48,300 nt of DNA from SFWF01 sp045591645 (lineage in GTDB: Bacteria > Bacillota > Clostridia > Oscillospirales > Acutalibacteraceae), in the NCBI GenBank assembly GCA_045591645.1, contig JAZNTG010000008.1, positions 1 to 48,300 of the forward strand, read 5' to 3'. Shown in pieces: positions 32,661 to 41,249 of this stretch. The notes below the pieces were generated by a model. The model saw only the letters and a program-made list of their open reading frames with translations. It did no database searches and was not told where the DNA came from. Each line of letters begins with the position of its first letter. Position 1 is the first letter of the stretch. Both the position numbers and the translations under genes were made by a program.

Positions 32661-34640
32661 TTGCCTTTTCAGAAAAGACAGCGCCCAAGGCTCGCTGCGC
32701 TTTCTATCCTTCTTGTTGCAATTTTACTGCTTTATACCGTAAGAGTTTTTTCTCTTCAGATATCCAACGCAGAAACATATATCAATCAGGCTCTGGGTAT
32801 TTCCTACCGTACGGTTACCATAAAGGCACAGCGAGGTGAGATACTCGATCAAAACGGCAGAAAGATCGCCGTAAACCGCGAGGGCTATAACATAGTTTTC
32901 AACAAGGCCTATCTTAAAACAGAAAATCTCAATCCTACCATTCTTTCTCTCTGCGCCCTGCTCTCAGAGCACAATACCGAATGGTTTGATGTTCTCCCCA
33001 TAACTGCTAGTGCGCCCTATTCCTTTACCGACGATGAAGCCGCCGTAAGCCGAATGAAAACCGAGCTTGGTCTTGCTCATTATGCAACTGTAGAAAATTG
33101 CATTTCAAAAATGGTAGATGATTATGAGCTGGAAGGCTATGATGATGCTACTCGCCGTATGATAATGGGTATCCGTTATTCTATCGAGGTAGCCGACTTT
33201 TCAGTATCCAATCCTTATACCTTTGCCGAGGATGTTTCCTCAAAAATAATGCAGATAGTCCTTGAATCAGGTATGATGATCGAGGGTGTTTCTATTGATG
33301 TTGTGCCCTTTAGAGAATATGTTGACGGCACACTCGCACCGCATATTATCGGAACTGTAGGACCCATATACGCTGAGGAATGGAATAAGTATAAGGATAA
33401 GGATTACTCCTACAGCGATAAGGTCGGAAAAAGTGGTATAGAGCTCCTTGCCGAAGAATATCTGCACGGCACTGACGGCGAGATAACCTATAAGATAGAT
33501 TCTAAGGGAAATATTCTTTCAGAAGAAATAACTAAGCCCCCAGTTGCTGGAAAAACCGTAGTTTTAACTCTGGACAAGACTATACAGAAGGCTACGCAGG
33601 ACGCTCTGCAATCGGTCATAACAGGCCTTCAAAGCGAGGGCGGTACGGTCACGGGCGGAGCCGCGGTTATGATGGATATAAGCTCAGGCAACATCATAAC
33701 CAGTGCAAATTACCCATCGTATGACCTTAATACCTATACCGAGGTGTATGATGAGTTGCTTGCAGACAAGGGCCTTCCCCTTACCGACCGCGCATTTTCG
33801 GGAATTTATCCTCCAGGCTCTACCGTAAAGCCTGTTGTTGCGATAGCCGCGCTTGAAAACGGTAAGCTTAATTACGACGAGCACATCCGTTGCGTGCGTG
33901 AATACAGATATTTCGACGATTATAAGCCCAACTGTATGAGATATCACGGCTCTATAGGGCTTAACACTGCTATCTCGAAGTCGTGCAACTATTTCTTTTA
34001 TGAGCTTGGCCGCAGACTTGGTGTTACGACTATGCTTGATTATTTCAGCAAGTTCGGTCTCGGTGTTTCAACGGGACTTGATCTTCCCTCCTCTTCGGGA
34101 CTTGTGATAAACGCAGAAAAAGAGGGTCTCGGCGGTGCAACACTTCAGACCGCTATCGGTCAGATGAACGCCTTTACTCCGCTTCAGCTTTCAAGCTATG
34201 TTTCCACCCTTGCAAACGAGGGAACAAGGTATAAAGCCAATCTTATCGACCGTGTAGTTTCATACGATATGCGCGAGTTGTATAGCGAGATCAAGCCTCA
34301 GGCTCTTGAAAGCTTTGATATTGACAGTAAGGTTATCAGCGCCGTCAAAAGCGGTATGCTGTCAGTTACCGAGGACGGTACGGGAAGCACGGTATTCGGT
34401 AACTATGAGATAAAGGTGGGCGGAAAAACAGGTACATCACAGGTGAATGATGCCGCGGAGCACTCAGTATTTATCGCGTTTGCACCTTATGACAAGCCTC
34501 AGATAGCTATATCTGTTATTCTTGAGCACGGAAACAGCACTCCTGCGGTGACCACAGTTGCCAAGGCGATGCTTGACGCATATTTCTTCTCCAGTGAAAC
34601 GACTGTAGATACTACGCCTCCCTTTACCGTGCTAGAGTAA
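32661..34640 (+). CDS. mrdA: Penicillin-binding protein 2 (elongation transpeptidase)
   Basis: 659 aa class B PBP. An N-terminal membrane helix (about 11-31) is followed by a pedestal domain with RGEILDQNGRKIAVN. The transpeptidase has the nucleophile Ser387 in PGSTVKP, SCN at 441-443 and KTG at 589-591. It starts at TTG 32661 with a perfect AAAGGAGG. It follows mreBCD, which points to lateral wall synthesis rather than division or spore cortex (SpoVD would be the alternative; there is no PASTA domain). No rodA is adjacent. Confidence 0.94.
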   Translation: MPFQKRQRPRLAALSILLVAILLLYTVRVFSLQISNAETYINQALGISYRTVTIKAQRGEILDQNGRKIAVNREGYNIVFNKAYLKTENLNPTILSLCALLSEHNTEWFDVLPITASAPYSFTDDEAAVSRMKTELGLAHYATVENCISKMVDDYELEGYDDATRRMIMGIRYSIEVADFSVSNPYTFAEDVSSKIMQIVLESGMMIEGVSIDVVPFREYVDGTLAPHIIGTVGPIYAEEWNKYKDKDYSYSDKVGKSGIELLAEEYLHGTDGEITYKIDSKGNILSEEITKPPVAGKTVVLTLDKTIQKATQDALQSVITGLQSEGGTVTGGAAVMMDISSGNIITSANYPSYDLNTYTEVYDELLADKGLPLTDRAFSGIYPPGSTVKPVVAIAALENGKLNYDEHIRCVREYRYFDDYKPNCMRYHGSIGLNTAISKSCNYFFYELGRRLGVTTMLDYFSKFGLGVSTGLDLPSSSGLVINAEKEGLGGATLQTAIGQMNAFTPLQLSSYVSTLANEGTRYKANLIDRVVSYDMRELYSEIKPQALESFDIDSKVISAVKSGMLSVTEDGTGSTVFGNYEIKVGGKTGTSQVNDAAEHSVFIAFAPYDKPQIAISVILEHGNSTPAVTTVAKAMLDAYFFSSETTVDTTPPFTVLE

Positions 34641-34648
34641 TAAACTGA

Positions 34649-34677
34649 TTGACAAATTTTTGTATTTATGATAAATT
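34649..34677 (+). promoter_or_regulatory. Promoter of the minD-like gene
   Basis: A perfect TTGACA (34649-34654), 17 bp, TAAATT (34672-34677), starting 9 nt after the PBP2 stop. Confidence 0.7.
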
Positions 34678-34735
34678 AGTTTTACAATGCCGAATTTTTG
34701 GATCATTACACATTTTTCGGAAGGATGGTAGGTCA

Positions 34736-35467
34736 ATGAATAGAATAATTGCTGTCACCTCCGGAAAGGGCGGTACAGGAAAATCTACGTTTTCGGTAAA
34801 TCTAGGTATCGCTGCCGCTAAGGCAGACTCGCCTGTACTTCTTATCGATATGGATGCTGGTATGCGCTGTCTTGACCTTTTGCTCGGTGTTTCAGAATCT
34901 GTACTTATGGATGTATCTGATGTAGCGAATGGCGCCGATATCGAAAGCTCGGTAATCCCAGTGCAAAATCATTCAGGATTATACCTTCTCCCCGCACCTG
35001 CAAAAATCGGCTCGGTAGAGCCTGAACTTTTCGGCAGACTGGTTTCAGCTGCCGCCGAAAAATATTCTCTTGTATTAATTGATTTTCCTGCCGGCTCTGA
35101 TTACACTCTTTTTGAAAAGCTGCCGAAAAATACGGATTTTGTATGTGTCTGTAACCCTGATCCCGTTTCTGTCCGCGATGCGGCTTCTATCGGCAGAGAA
35201 CTGAGAGCAATGGGCAGAAAAGGATATCTTATAATCAATAAGTACAACTATAAATATGTTGCAAATACGAGCTTTGATAATCTTGATGACATACTCAACG
35301 AAACTGGTCTTCAGCTTCTGGGAATGATTCCCTTAAGTGACCGTTTCATATATTCATTCAGCACAGGAAGCTTTCCGCGAAAAGGTCGGGAAGCAAATGC
35401 CTTTAAACGCATTGCTGCACGTATCAACGGAAAATCGGTACCCCTTCCCCGTCTGAAAAAAATTTAG
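34736..35467 (+). CDS. MinD/ParA-family ATPase, probable septum-site MinD
   Basis: 243 aa from ATG 34736. The deviant Walker A SGKGGTGKST (residues about 8-17) has the signature Lys. It is followed by LLIDMDAGMRCLDLLLG, close to the MinD DxGLRNLDLLLG element. The C-terminus ends in a short basic segment (LPRLKKI) that might serve as a membrane anchor but is not a clear amphipathic helix. There is no minC or minE next to it, so its role may differ from oscillating MinD. Upstream in-frame sequence to 34649 contains the promoter and is not coding. Confidence 0.8.
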   Translation: MNRIIAVTSGKGGTGKSTFSVNLGIAAAKADSPVLLIDMDAGMRCLDLLLGVSESVLMDVSDVANGADIESSVIPVQNHSGLYLLPAPAKIGSVEPELFGRLVSAAAEKYSLVLIDFPAGSDYTLFEKLPKNTDFVCVCNPDPVSVRDAASIGRELRAMGRKGYLIINKYNYKYVANTSFDNLDDILNETGLQLLGMIPLSDRFIYSFSTGSFPRKGREANAFKRIAARINGKSVPLPRLKKI

Positions 35468-35511
35468 AACACAAAGGACAACCGTTATTATTCGAAAGGA
35501 GAACTACATAA

Positions 35512-35919
35512 ATGAATATCGCCCTTATCGCACACGATGCAAAAAAAGAGCTTATGGCACAGTTCTGCATAGCCTACTGCGGAATTTTGAGCCGACACAC
35601 CCTTCTCGCCACCGGCTCTACCGGTAAGGTAATCTCGGATGCAACGGGACTTGACATTATAAAGTTTTTAAGCGGAAGCCACGGCGGCTCACAGCAGATC
35701 GCGGCACGTATCGGATGCGACGAGATCGATATGCTTCTCCTCTTCCGCGACCCTCTCACACCTAAGCCAAATGAGCCTGACGAAAACGCGCTTCTGCGTC
35801 TTTGTGACATCCATCAGATACCGGTTGCTACCAATATAGCAACCGCCGAGGTGCTTATTCACGGTCTTGAGCGCGGTGATCTTGATTGGCGCGAAATAGT
35901 AAATCCGACAAACAAATAA
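35512..35919 (+). CDS. mgsA: Methylglyoxal synthase
   Basis: 135 aa, standard. It converts dihydroxyacetone phosphate to methylglyoxal and phosphate. Visible are IALIAHDAKK near the start with the conserved His8, the phosphate loop TGSTGKVI, SGSHGGSQQIAARI, and the catalytic Asp in CDEIDMLLLFRDPL (about residue 70). The ribosome binding site GAAAGGAGAA precedes the ATG. The adjacency of mgsA to mre/min genes is usual in Clostridia. Confidence 0.96.
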   Translation: MNIALIAHDAKKELMAQFCIAYCGILSRHTLLATGSTGKVISDATGLDIIKFLSGSHGGSQQIAARIGCDEIDMLLLFRDPLTPKPNEPDENALLRLCDIHQIPVATNIATAEVLIHGLERGDLDWREIVNPTNK

Positions 35920-35926
35920 ACTATAA

Positions 35927-35952
35927 AACTACGCTCAGTACAGACCGTAGTT
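35927..35952 (+). other. Short hairpin between mgsA and hisS
   Basis: AACTACG (35927-35933) pairs with CGTAGTT (35946-35952) around a 12-nt loop. TAGAAAAAC follows, with no T-tract. It is too small for a T-box and is probably a weak 3' structure. Confidence 0.35.
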
Positions 35953-35975
35953 AGAAAAACTTGGAGTAATTAATT

Positions 35976-37271
35976 ATGGCTGAAATAAATAAAGCGCCGC
36001 GCGGCACTAATGATGTGCTGCCCTTTGACGTGCATAAATGGCAGTTTGTAGAACAGAAGCTTATCGAAACAGCTTCTCTTTACGGCTTTAAGGAGATCCG
36101 CGTGCCTGTTTTTGAGCATACCGAGGTCTTTACAAAAAGTGTCGGTGACACTACCGATGTCGTTCAGAAGGAAATGTATACATTCCGCGATAAGGGTGAC
36201 CGTTCCATCACACTTCGTCCCGAATTTACCGCAGGTGTTATCCGCTCGGTTATTGAGCATTCGCTGACCGCCTCCGCGCTCCCCGTAAAGGTTTGCTACT
36301 GCGGCGGATGCTACCGCTATGAAAAGCCTCAGGCAGGAAGACTCCGCGAGTTTCACCAGTTCGGTGTTGAGTGCATCGGCGCCGCTTCCCCTGCAGCCGA
36401 CGCAGAGGTCATTTCACTTGCAAACAGCCTGCTTCGCAGTGTGGGAGTAAAGAGGGTTTCTCTTGAGATAAACTCTATCGGCTGTCCCGAATGCAGAGCT
36501 AAATACCACGCCGCATTAAAGGAATACTTTGCCTCTAATGTGGACTCACTTTGCGAAACCTGCAAGGATAGACTTGACCGCAACCCAATGAGAATTCTTG
36601 ACTGCAAGTCACCTATATGCTCAAAGATCGGAGCCGCTGCACCTGTTATGATAGATTACCTCTGTGAGGCTTGCTCTACTCATTTTGAGGGTGTAAAAAA
36701 ACACCTTGATGTTATAGGTATTGATTATAAGGTCAATCCGAGAATCGTTCGCGGACTTGACTATTATACCAGAACGGTATTTGAATTTATTTCAGGAGAC
36801 ATTGGCGCTCAGGCGACCGTTTGCGGCGGCGGCCGTTATGACGGGCTGCTCGAGCAGATGGGAAGTCAGTCAACACCTGCACTCGGTTTTGCTATGGGTA
36901 TCGAACGCCTATTAATGGTGCTCGAAAGCGTAGGGGCCCAGATGCCCGAGCCCGCAAGGTGCGACCTTTATATCGCACCCATGGGTGACGCTGCCGCGCT
37001 TAAAGCCGCCGCTGTTTGTGAACAGCTTCGCGAGGAAGGCTTTGAGGCTTTGACCGATATCGTGGGTAGGGGACTTAAAGCTCAGATGCGATATGCCAAC
37101 AAGCTCGGAGCTCTGTATACAATAGTGCTGGGTGATTCTGAGCTTGAAGAGGGCAAAGCAAAGCTAAAGTGCATGGAATCAGGGGATGAGACCGAGATAG
37201 AGCTTGACCGCATCGTCGAAGCTATGTATGATGCCAGAATTTCGATGATAACGGATTCATTGAGCATATAA
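35976..37271 (+). CDS. hisS: Histidyl-tRNA synthetase
   Basis: 431 aa class II synthetase. Visible are the PRGTNDVLP start, motif 2 with FRDKGDRSITLRPEFTAG and RYEKPQAGRLREFHQFGVE, the histidine-binding GLDYYTRTVFEF and GGGRYDGL motifs, and motif 3 ALGFAMGIERL. A C-terminal anticodon-binding domain begins with CDLYIAPMG. A strong terminator follows at once. No T-box leader fits the 56-nt upstream gap. Confidence 0.97.
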   Translation: MAEINKAPRGTNDVLPFDVHKWQFVEQKLIETASLYGFKEIRVPVFEHTEVFTKSVGDTTDVVQKEMYTFRDKGDRSITLRPEFTAGVIRSVIEHSLTASALPVKVCYCGGCYRYEKPQAGRLREFHQFGVECIGAASPAADAEVISLANSLLRSVGVKRVSLEINSIGCPECRAKYHAALKEYFASNVDSLCETCKDRLDRNPMRILDCKSPICSKIGAAAPVMIDYLCEACSTHFEGVKKHLDVIGIDYKVNPRIVRGLDYYTRTVFEFISGDIGAQATVCGGGRYDGLLEQMGSQSTPALGFAMGIERLLMVLESVGAQMPEPARCDLYIAPMGDAAALKAAAVCEQLREEGFEALTDIVGRGLKAQMRYANKLGALYTIVLGDSELEEGKAKLKCMESGDETEIELDRIVEAMYDARISMITDSLSI

Positions 37272-37272
37272 T

Positions 37273-37306
37273 AAAAATGCGGATATCGAAAGATATCCGC
37301 ATTTTT
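37273..37306. terminator. Bidirectional terminator between hisS and spoIID
   Basis: A 15-bp stem (37273-37287 with 37292-37306) with a GAAA loop and A5/T6 flanks. It reaches the spoIID stop on the other strand. Confidence 0.92.
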
Positions 37307-38262
37307 TATTCAACAGAGCACCCCGGATAATAGTGGAGAAGTATCTCTTTATATGTCTTACCTTGCATTGCCATATAGTGCGCGCCGTATTGGCTCATAC
37401 CGATTCCGTGACCGTAGCCGCGAACCGTAAATGTGAAGGAGCCGTTAGCAAAGCTTATATCAAAATTTGCAGAACGAAGTGAAAGCGCACTTCTTATCTT
37501 ATCCCCTGCTATCGCCTTTCCGGCTATGACCGCGGTGATAACGCTTCCGCTCTCTGTCCGCTTAATTTCGCCTATCCACCCGTCACCGTTCCCCTCCGCA
37601 TTCACATATTCCGAAAGCTTGGTCTTCAGCTCCTCTACAGTAAAGCTTACGGTACTGAGATAATTTGGAGACAGCTTATCCCCTGTGCTTTCCACCGCTT
37701 TAAGATATGAATAGTTTCCGCCCCATATATCAGCAGCGTTCTCGGTCTTTCCTGATGAAATAGCGTGGTATGCAGCGAGTATCAGCTTTGACTCATAGGT
37801 TATCTTTTCATACAGCACACTGTCTATAGCAGAGCGTATCTTTTCCTCATATGTGTCGGCATTTTCTCCCCATTTTGCTCTTGCCGTTTCAACCGTTACA
37901 AAAGCCTGATCGATCGAAGAATCGTCGGTAATATCGTAATCCTTATCGGAAACGGCTGCCTTACACATTGCGTAGGTATATGCCGCTACCGTTTGTGCCT
38001 TTAGTGCTTCTGTCTCATAAAGTGCAGGCATTTCTGCTGCCACCACGCAGAAAAGATATTCCCTCACCGCCATTTCCTCTATATTGCCCGTTTCGCTTCT
38101 ATATACCCGTATAGTTTCGGTATTATCGGGAAGCGGAGCTAAAAATGCATCTCCCATAGCGGGAATGTTCTCTTCGCTTTGTGATATTCCGCCTGCCGCC
38201 AGCGGCAAAAAAAGCATTGACAGAGCCAGAATAAATATTGACACCAAATATATTTTTTTCAT
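37306..38262 (-). CDS. spoIID: Stage II sporulation protein D, lytic transglycosylase
   Basis: 318 aa. It cuts glycan strands stripped by SpoIIP during engulfment. It has an N-terminal membrane helix (about 4-24). The conserved block AVREYLFCVVAAEMPALYETEALKAQ (in two parts around residues 65-90) holds the likely catalytic Glu77. The ADIWGGNYSYLKAVES segment and C-terminal YGHGIGMSQYGAH are also present. The ribosome binding site AAGGAAGGT precedes ATG 38262. It is monocistronic and divergent from an unknown membrane protein. Confidence 0.93.
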   Translation of the reverse strand: MKKIYLVSIFILALSMLFLPLAAGGISQSEENIPAMGDAFLAPLPDNTETIRVYRSETGNIEEMAVREYLFCVVAAEMPALYETEALKAQTVAAYTYAMCKAAVSDKDYDITDDSSIDQAFVTVETARAKWGENADTYEEKIRSAIDSVLYEKITYESKLILAAYHAISSGKTENAADIWGGNYSYLKAVESTGDKLSPNYLSTVSFTVEELKTKLSEYVNAEGNGDGWIGEIKRTESGSVITAVIAGKAIAGDKIRSALSLRSANFDISFANGSFTFTVRGYGHGIGMSQYGAHYMAMQGKTYKEILLHYYPGCSVE

Positions 38263-38294
38263 AGCAATACCTTCCTTTGTAACTTCGTTTTGTG

Positions 38295-38323
38295 TTGACT
38301 TTTATCCTTATTGATAATAAAAT
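38295..38323 (+). promoter_or_regulatory. Sigma-A promoter of the unknown membrane protein gene
   Basis: TTGACT (38295-38300), 17 bp, TAAAAT (38318-38323). The leader is about 37 nt to the TTG at 38367. Confidence 0.75.
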
Positions 38324-38366
38324 ATATATGTTAGTGTCAAACAAATAATTCCTTGGAGGGACTGTC

Positions 38367-39149
38367 TTGAGTATTAAACAAAGCTATCTGTACTTTTTTA
38401 TTGCCACCGTTACGGCTATTGCCTTACGAACTCTAATGCTTTTTTTCACTATCGACACCACAAGCGGATTTATTAAAGGCGAATACACTGCTATAGCTAC
38501 ATTAATGTTGGCTGTTATTACTGTGGCTATCATACTCGTTTTTGTTTTTGCAATGCTAACTAAAAAGACTGCCGAGCGCACTATGCCGAATAATGTTGTT
38601 TTTAAAATCGTTTGTCCAATACTTGCGGCAGTCATTCTTTACGACACCTTCTTTTCGACTATGGATTATTCCTTCACTGCCTGGCATAGAAGCGCTGAAT
38701 GTATTTTAGCGGTCGTTGCCGCGGCGTCTCTTATTGCCTTTTCAATAATTGAATTTTTCAACTTTAAAATTCCGCCTTTGCTTACTGCTGCACCCATACT
38801 TTTTTGGTTTATGCGGCTTATTATAATCTTCACCTCCTTCTCAACACTGTCAAATATTCCCGATAATATGTTTGAGCTGGCAGCTCTTTGTATGATACTT
38901 GTGGCGTCTCTTCAGTTTTCAAAGCTTGCCTGTACTGAGCTTTCCCCATTAAAGCAAACCTCTGTTTTTGCTACCGCGCTTTCGACCGCTTCGATCTGTT
39001 TTGTCACGTCGATACCGCGCGCTATAGTCACACTGTCGGAAAATGCCGCCGTTCTCCACCGCAATGACCTGCCTATTATGACAACTCTTGTCGCGGGAAT
39101 TTATTTTCTTATATTCGCGCTCAGCTGTTATCCTGCTGCTCACAAATAA
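38367..39149 (+). CDS. Polytopic membrane protein, function unknown
   Basis: 260 aa from TTG 38367, with GGAGGG six bases upstream. Not recognised. About seven membrane helices cover most of the protein (roughly 6-27, 43-64, 80-98, 108-128, 137-157, 168-186, 198-218, 230-255), with only short loops. One loop is acidic and none carries an obvious catalytic motif. It has its own vegetative-type promoter and its own terminator, so it is a single-gene unit between spoIID and mrp. I cannot suggest a substrate. Confidence 0.8.
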   Translation: MSIKQSYLYFFIATVTAIALRTLMLFFTIDTTSGFIKGEYTAIATLMLAVITVAIILVFVFAMLTKKTAERTMPNNVVFKIVCPILAAVILYDTFFSTMDYSFTAWHRSAECILAVVAAASLIAFSIIEFFNFKIPPLLTAAPILFWFMRLIIIFTSFSTLSNIPDNMFELAALCMILVASLQFSKLACTELSPLKQTSVFATALSTASICFVTSIPRAIVTLSENAAVLHRNDLPIMTTLVAGIYFLIFALSCYPAAHK

Positions 39150-39166
39150 ACTGACACAAAAAATTT

Positions 39167-39192
39167 CAGCGTCCTGTAAAAATACAGGACGC
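39167..39192. terminator. Terminator between the membrane protein gene and mrp
   Basis: A stem of 10-11 bp (39167-39177 with 39182-39192) with an AAAA loop, then TTTAGTTT on the plus strand; the A-rich left side serves the minus strand. Confidence 0.8.
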
Positions 39193-39199
39193 TTTTAGT

Positions 39200-40042
39200 T
39201 TAAAGTTTTACCTTTTCTTCGACAATGTCGGCGGCATTATCCATATATCCCTGATGGAACTTCTCAAACTCTCCCTTGTCGGCAAGCTCGGCAAGCTTCA
39301 CATCTATCGGGACCTGAGCGAGCAGCAAGCAGTCGAGCTCTTCAGCGACACTCTCGGTCTTGCCCTCGCCGAAAATGCGGAACTCTGCTCCGCAATCAGG
39401 ACAGTATACATAGCTCATATTCTCAACTATACCGAGCACAGGTACATTCATCATTGAGGCCATATTGTATGCCTTTTTTACTATCATAGAAACGAGATCC
39501 TGCGGTGAGGTTACGATAACTATTCCGTCGATGGGAAGCGACTGGAATACGGTCAGCGGAACGTCACCCGTTCCGGGAGGCATATCGACAAACATATAGT
39601 CAAGCTCGCCCCAAACAACGTCGGTCCAAAACTGTGTTACAGCTCCCGCAATTACGGGTCCCCTCCATACTACGGGAGTCTCCTCGCTCTCAAGCAGGAG
39701 ATTTATAGACATTATCTTGATACCGTCAGAGGTCTCCTTCGGTAAAATTCCGAACTCGGTCGCCTCGGCACGATCATGTATACCGAACATTTTAGGGATA
39801 GACGGCCCTGTGATATCGGCGTCAAGTATGCCGACCTTATAGCCCTTTCTCTTCATTAAAACGGCAAGCATAGCGGTAACTAGAGATTTGCCTACGCCGC
39901 CCTTTCCGCTTACAACACCGATGACCTTTTTTACATTACTATTAACATTAGTCTCTGCCTTTTCAGGCTCAGAGTGCGCCTTCCCACAGCTCGAGCAATC
40001 TCCGCTGCAAGACGTATCATTGCATTTTCTTTCTTCTGACAT
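39200..40042 (-). CDS. Mrp/ApbC-family iron-sulfur carrier ATPase
   Basis: 280 aa from ATG 40042. A short Cys-rich N-terminus (four Cys within CNDTSCSGDCSSCG) precedes the deviant Walker A SGKGGVGKS. DADITGPSIPKMFG, the DMPPGTGDVPLT block and the CPDCG pair that bridges a 4Fe-4S cluster in Mrp proteins follow. It delivers clusters to apo-proteins in the cytoplasm. In-frame sequence up to 40117 overlaps the gene before it and lacks a ribosome binding site. It lies near sufCB at 42233-43857, but on its own transcript. Confidence 0.92.
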   Translation of the reverse strand: MSEERKCNDTSCSGDCSSCGKAHSEPEKAETNVNSNVKKVIGVVSGKGGVGKSLVTAMLAVLMKRKGYKVGILDADITGPSIPKMFGIHDRAEATEFGILPKETSDGIKIMSINLLLESEETPVVWRGPVIAGAVTQFWTDVVWGELDYMFVDMPPGTGDVPLTVFQSLPIDGIVIVTSPQDLVSMIVKKAYNMASMMNVPVLGIVENMSYVYCPDCGAEFRIFGEGKTESVAEELDCLLLAQVPIDVKLAELADKGEFEKFHQGYMDNAADIVEEKVKL

Positions 40043-40109
40043 TTTTACCTTGCCTCCGTCAAATGATATGTTAATATTATATCCTTTGCTGAGGCTTTTT
40101 TCAATACTT

Positions 40110-41030
40110 CTATTCAAAAACTGTTTCTATTTTTTTAAATGCGCTCTCGGGAGAATACACAAAGCGGTCAATATGCTCTCCCTCATAAAAATATTTGGTC
40201 TCACGCGGATATTCTGAGTCGAAGCTATCAATAATAATAAGCTTTATCTTCATCTTTTCGGGGATTATGCTTTTTATGTACACAGATGTGCTCTGTCCTA
40301 CACAAACATCGCTTCTCGCCTCAGCAAGCCCCGCTAAATTGGGCGCAAGCTCTACAAAAACTCCATAGCTTTCAACGCTTCTGACAATACCGTATACCGT
40401 TTGTCCCTGAGAAAAGCAGTCTGCGTTTTCCTCCCAGCTACCGAGGAGCTCTTTGTGCGATAGGGTTATACGCCCATTATCTATCTGTTTTATAATTACC
40501 TTTATATCGTCTCCTGCTGAAAATCGGTCGCGCGGATGGGAAATTCGCGAAACCGAAATAGAATCTATGGGAAGCAATGCAATATTCCCACAGCCGATAT
40601 CACAGAACGCGCCGAAGCTCTCCAAATGTGTGATACGGGCATCTATTATATCACCTATGCAGTGTTTTTTCAGTATGCCGTCGCGGCATATTCTTTGCGC
40701 TTCGCGTCTGGAAAGGATGGCATATTCCCGACCGTTTTCGCCCATTCTTATATCGCTCACAGTAAAGCATACCGCTTTTCCCACCCGTGATATTAGCGCG
40801 ATATCTCGTGTGGTCCCCTCTTTTATACCCAGGGCACCCTCTACTCTTGGAATTATCCCCCTCATTGAACCGAGATTTACAAGCAAATTATGGTCATTGT
40901 CGCACATATATGCAGAGGCTTCGAGTATTTCTCCCTTTTGCATAGCGTCGACCAACTCAGACTTTGTGTAACCGCCTTTCCTGTTCTCGAATTTTTCTGA
41001 GAGCCAACCTTCGGGATAGCAGACCTTCAT
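40110..41030 (-). CDS. S1-domain RNA-binding protein (three S1-like repeats)
   Basis: 306 aa from ATG 41030, with AAAGG upstream (an in-frame TTG at 41039 overlaps that site). A first, degenerate S1-like unit covers about 30-105 (GEILEASAYMCDNDHNLLVNLG). A second is at about 122-190 (GDIIDARITHLESFGAFCDIGCGNIALLPIDS, in order). A third is at about 205-260 (GQTVYGIVRSVESYGVFVELAPNLAGL). Clostridia carry such S1-like proteins in place of canonical ribosomal S1; some are annotated rpsA. The link to ribosome or RNA turnover is unproven. A large palindrome lies in its leader. Confidence 0.82.
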   Translation of the reverse strand: MKVCYPEGWLSEKFENRKGGYTKSELVDAMQKGEILEASAYMCDNDHNLLVNLGSMRGIIPRVEGALGIKEGTTRDIALISRVGKAVCFTVSDIRMGENGREYAILSRREAQRICRDGILKKHCIGDIIDARITHLESFGAFCDIGCGNIALLPIDSISVSRISHPRDRFSAGDDIKVIIKQIDNGRITLSHKELLGSWEENADCFSQGQTVYGIVRSVESYGVFVELAPNLAGLAEARSDVCVGQSTSVYIKSIIPEKMKIKLIIIDSFDSEYPRETKYFYEGEHIDRFVYSPESAFKKIETVFE

Positions 41031-41066
41031 TATTATCAACCTTTCTTTTTATAATGATCGTTGAAC

Positions 41067-41097
41067 GTGGAAACAGCACCTGAGGTGCTGTTTCCAC
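41067..41097. promoter_or_regulatory. Perfect 14-bp inverted repeat upstream of the S1-domain gene
   Basis: 41067-41080 pairs with 41084-41097 with no mismatch and a 3-nt centre. It begins with GTGGAAACAGCACC. No T-tract follows in either direction, so it is not a standard terminator. It sits 37 bp before the S1-domain ATG and about 94 bp before the -35 of the divergent hydrolase gene. It is an operator or an RNA hairpin. Confidence 0.6.
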
Positions 41098-41190
41098 ACT
41101 AAATCGCAGATTTGACAATACCTATTGAAATAATGTACAAAAGCAATTATTGTATGTTAAAAATATATGCCGCAAAGTTTAGATTAATGA

Positions 41191-41219
41191 TTGATTATAG
41201 TCCAGAAAAAAGGTAAAAT
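41191..41219 (+). promoter_or_regulatory. Promoter of the hydrolase gene
   Basis: TTGATT (41191-41196), 17 bp, TAAAAT (41214-41219). Confidence 0.65.
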
Positions 41220-41249
41220 ATAGATACAGTACAAATACAGAGGTGTAAC

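Noticed and set aside
35920..35975. T-box or other amino-acid leader before hisS
   Set aside because: The spacer is only 56 nt and has just one small hairpin; a T-box needs far more.
41067..41097. Palindrome considered as a parS or Noc-binding site
   Set aside because: It does not match the parS pattern TGTTTCACGTGAAACA or the Noc site ATTTCCCGGGAAAT, and its three-base centre suits a hairpin or operator better.
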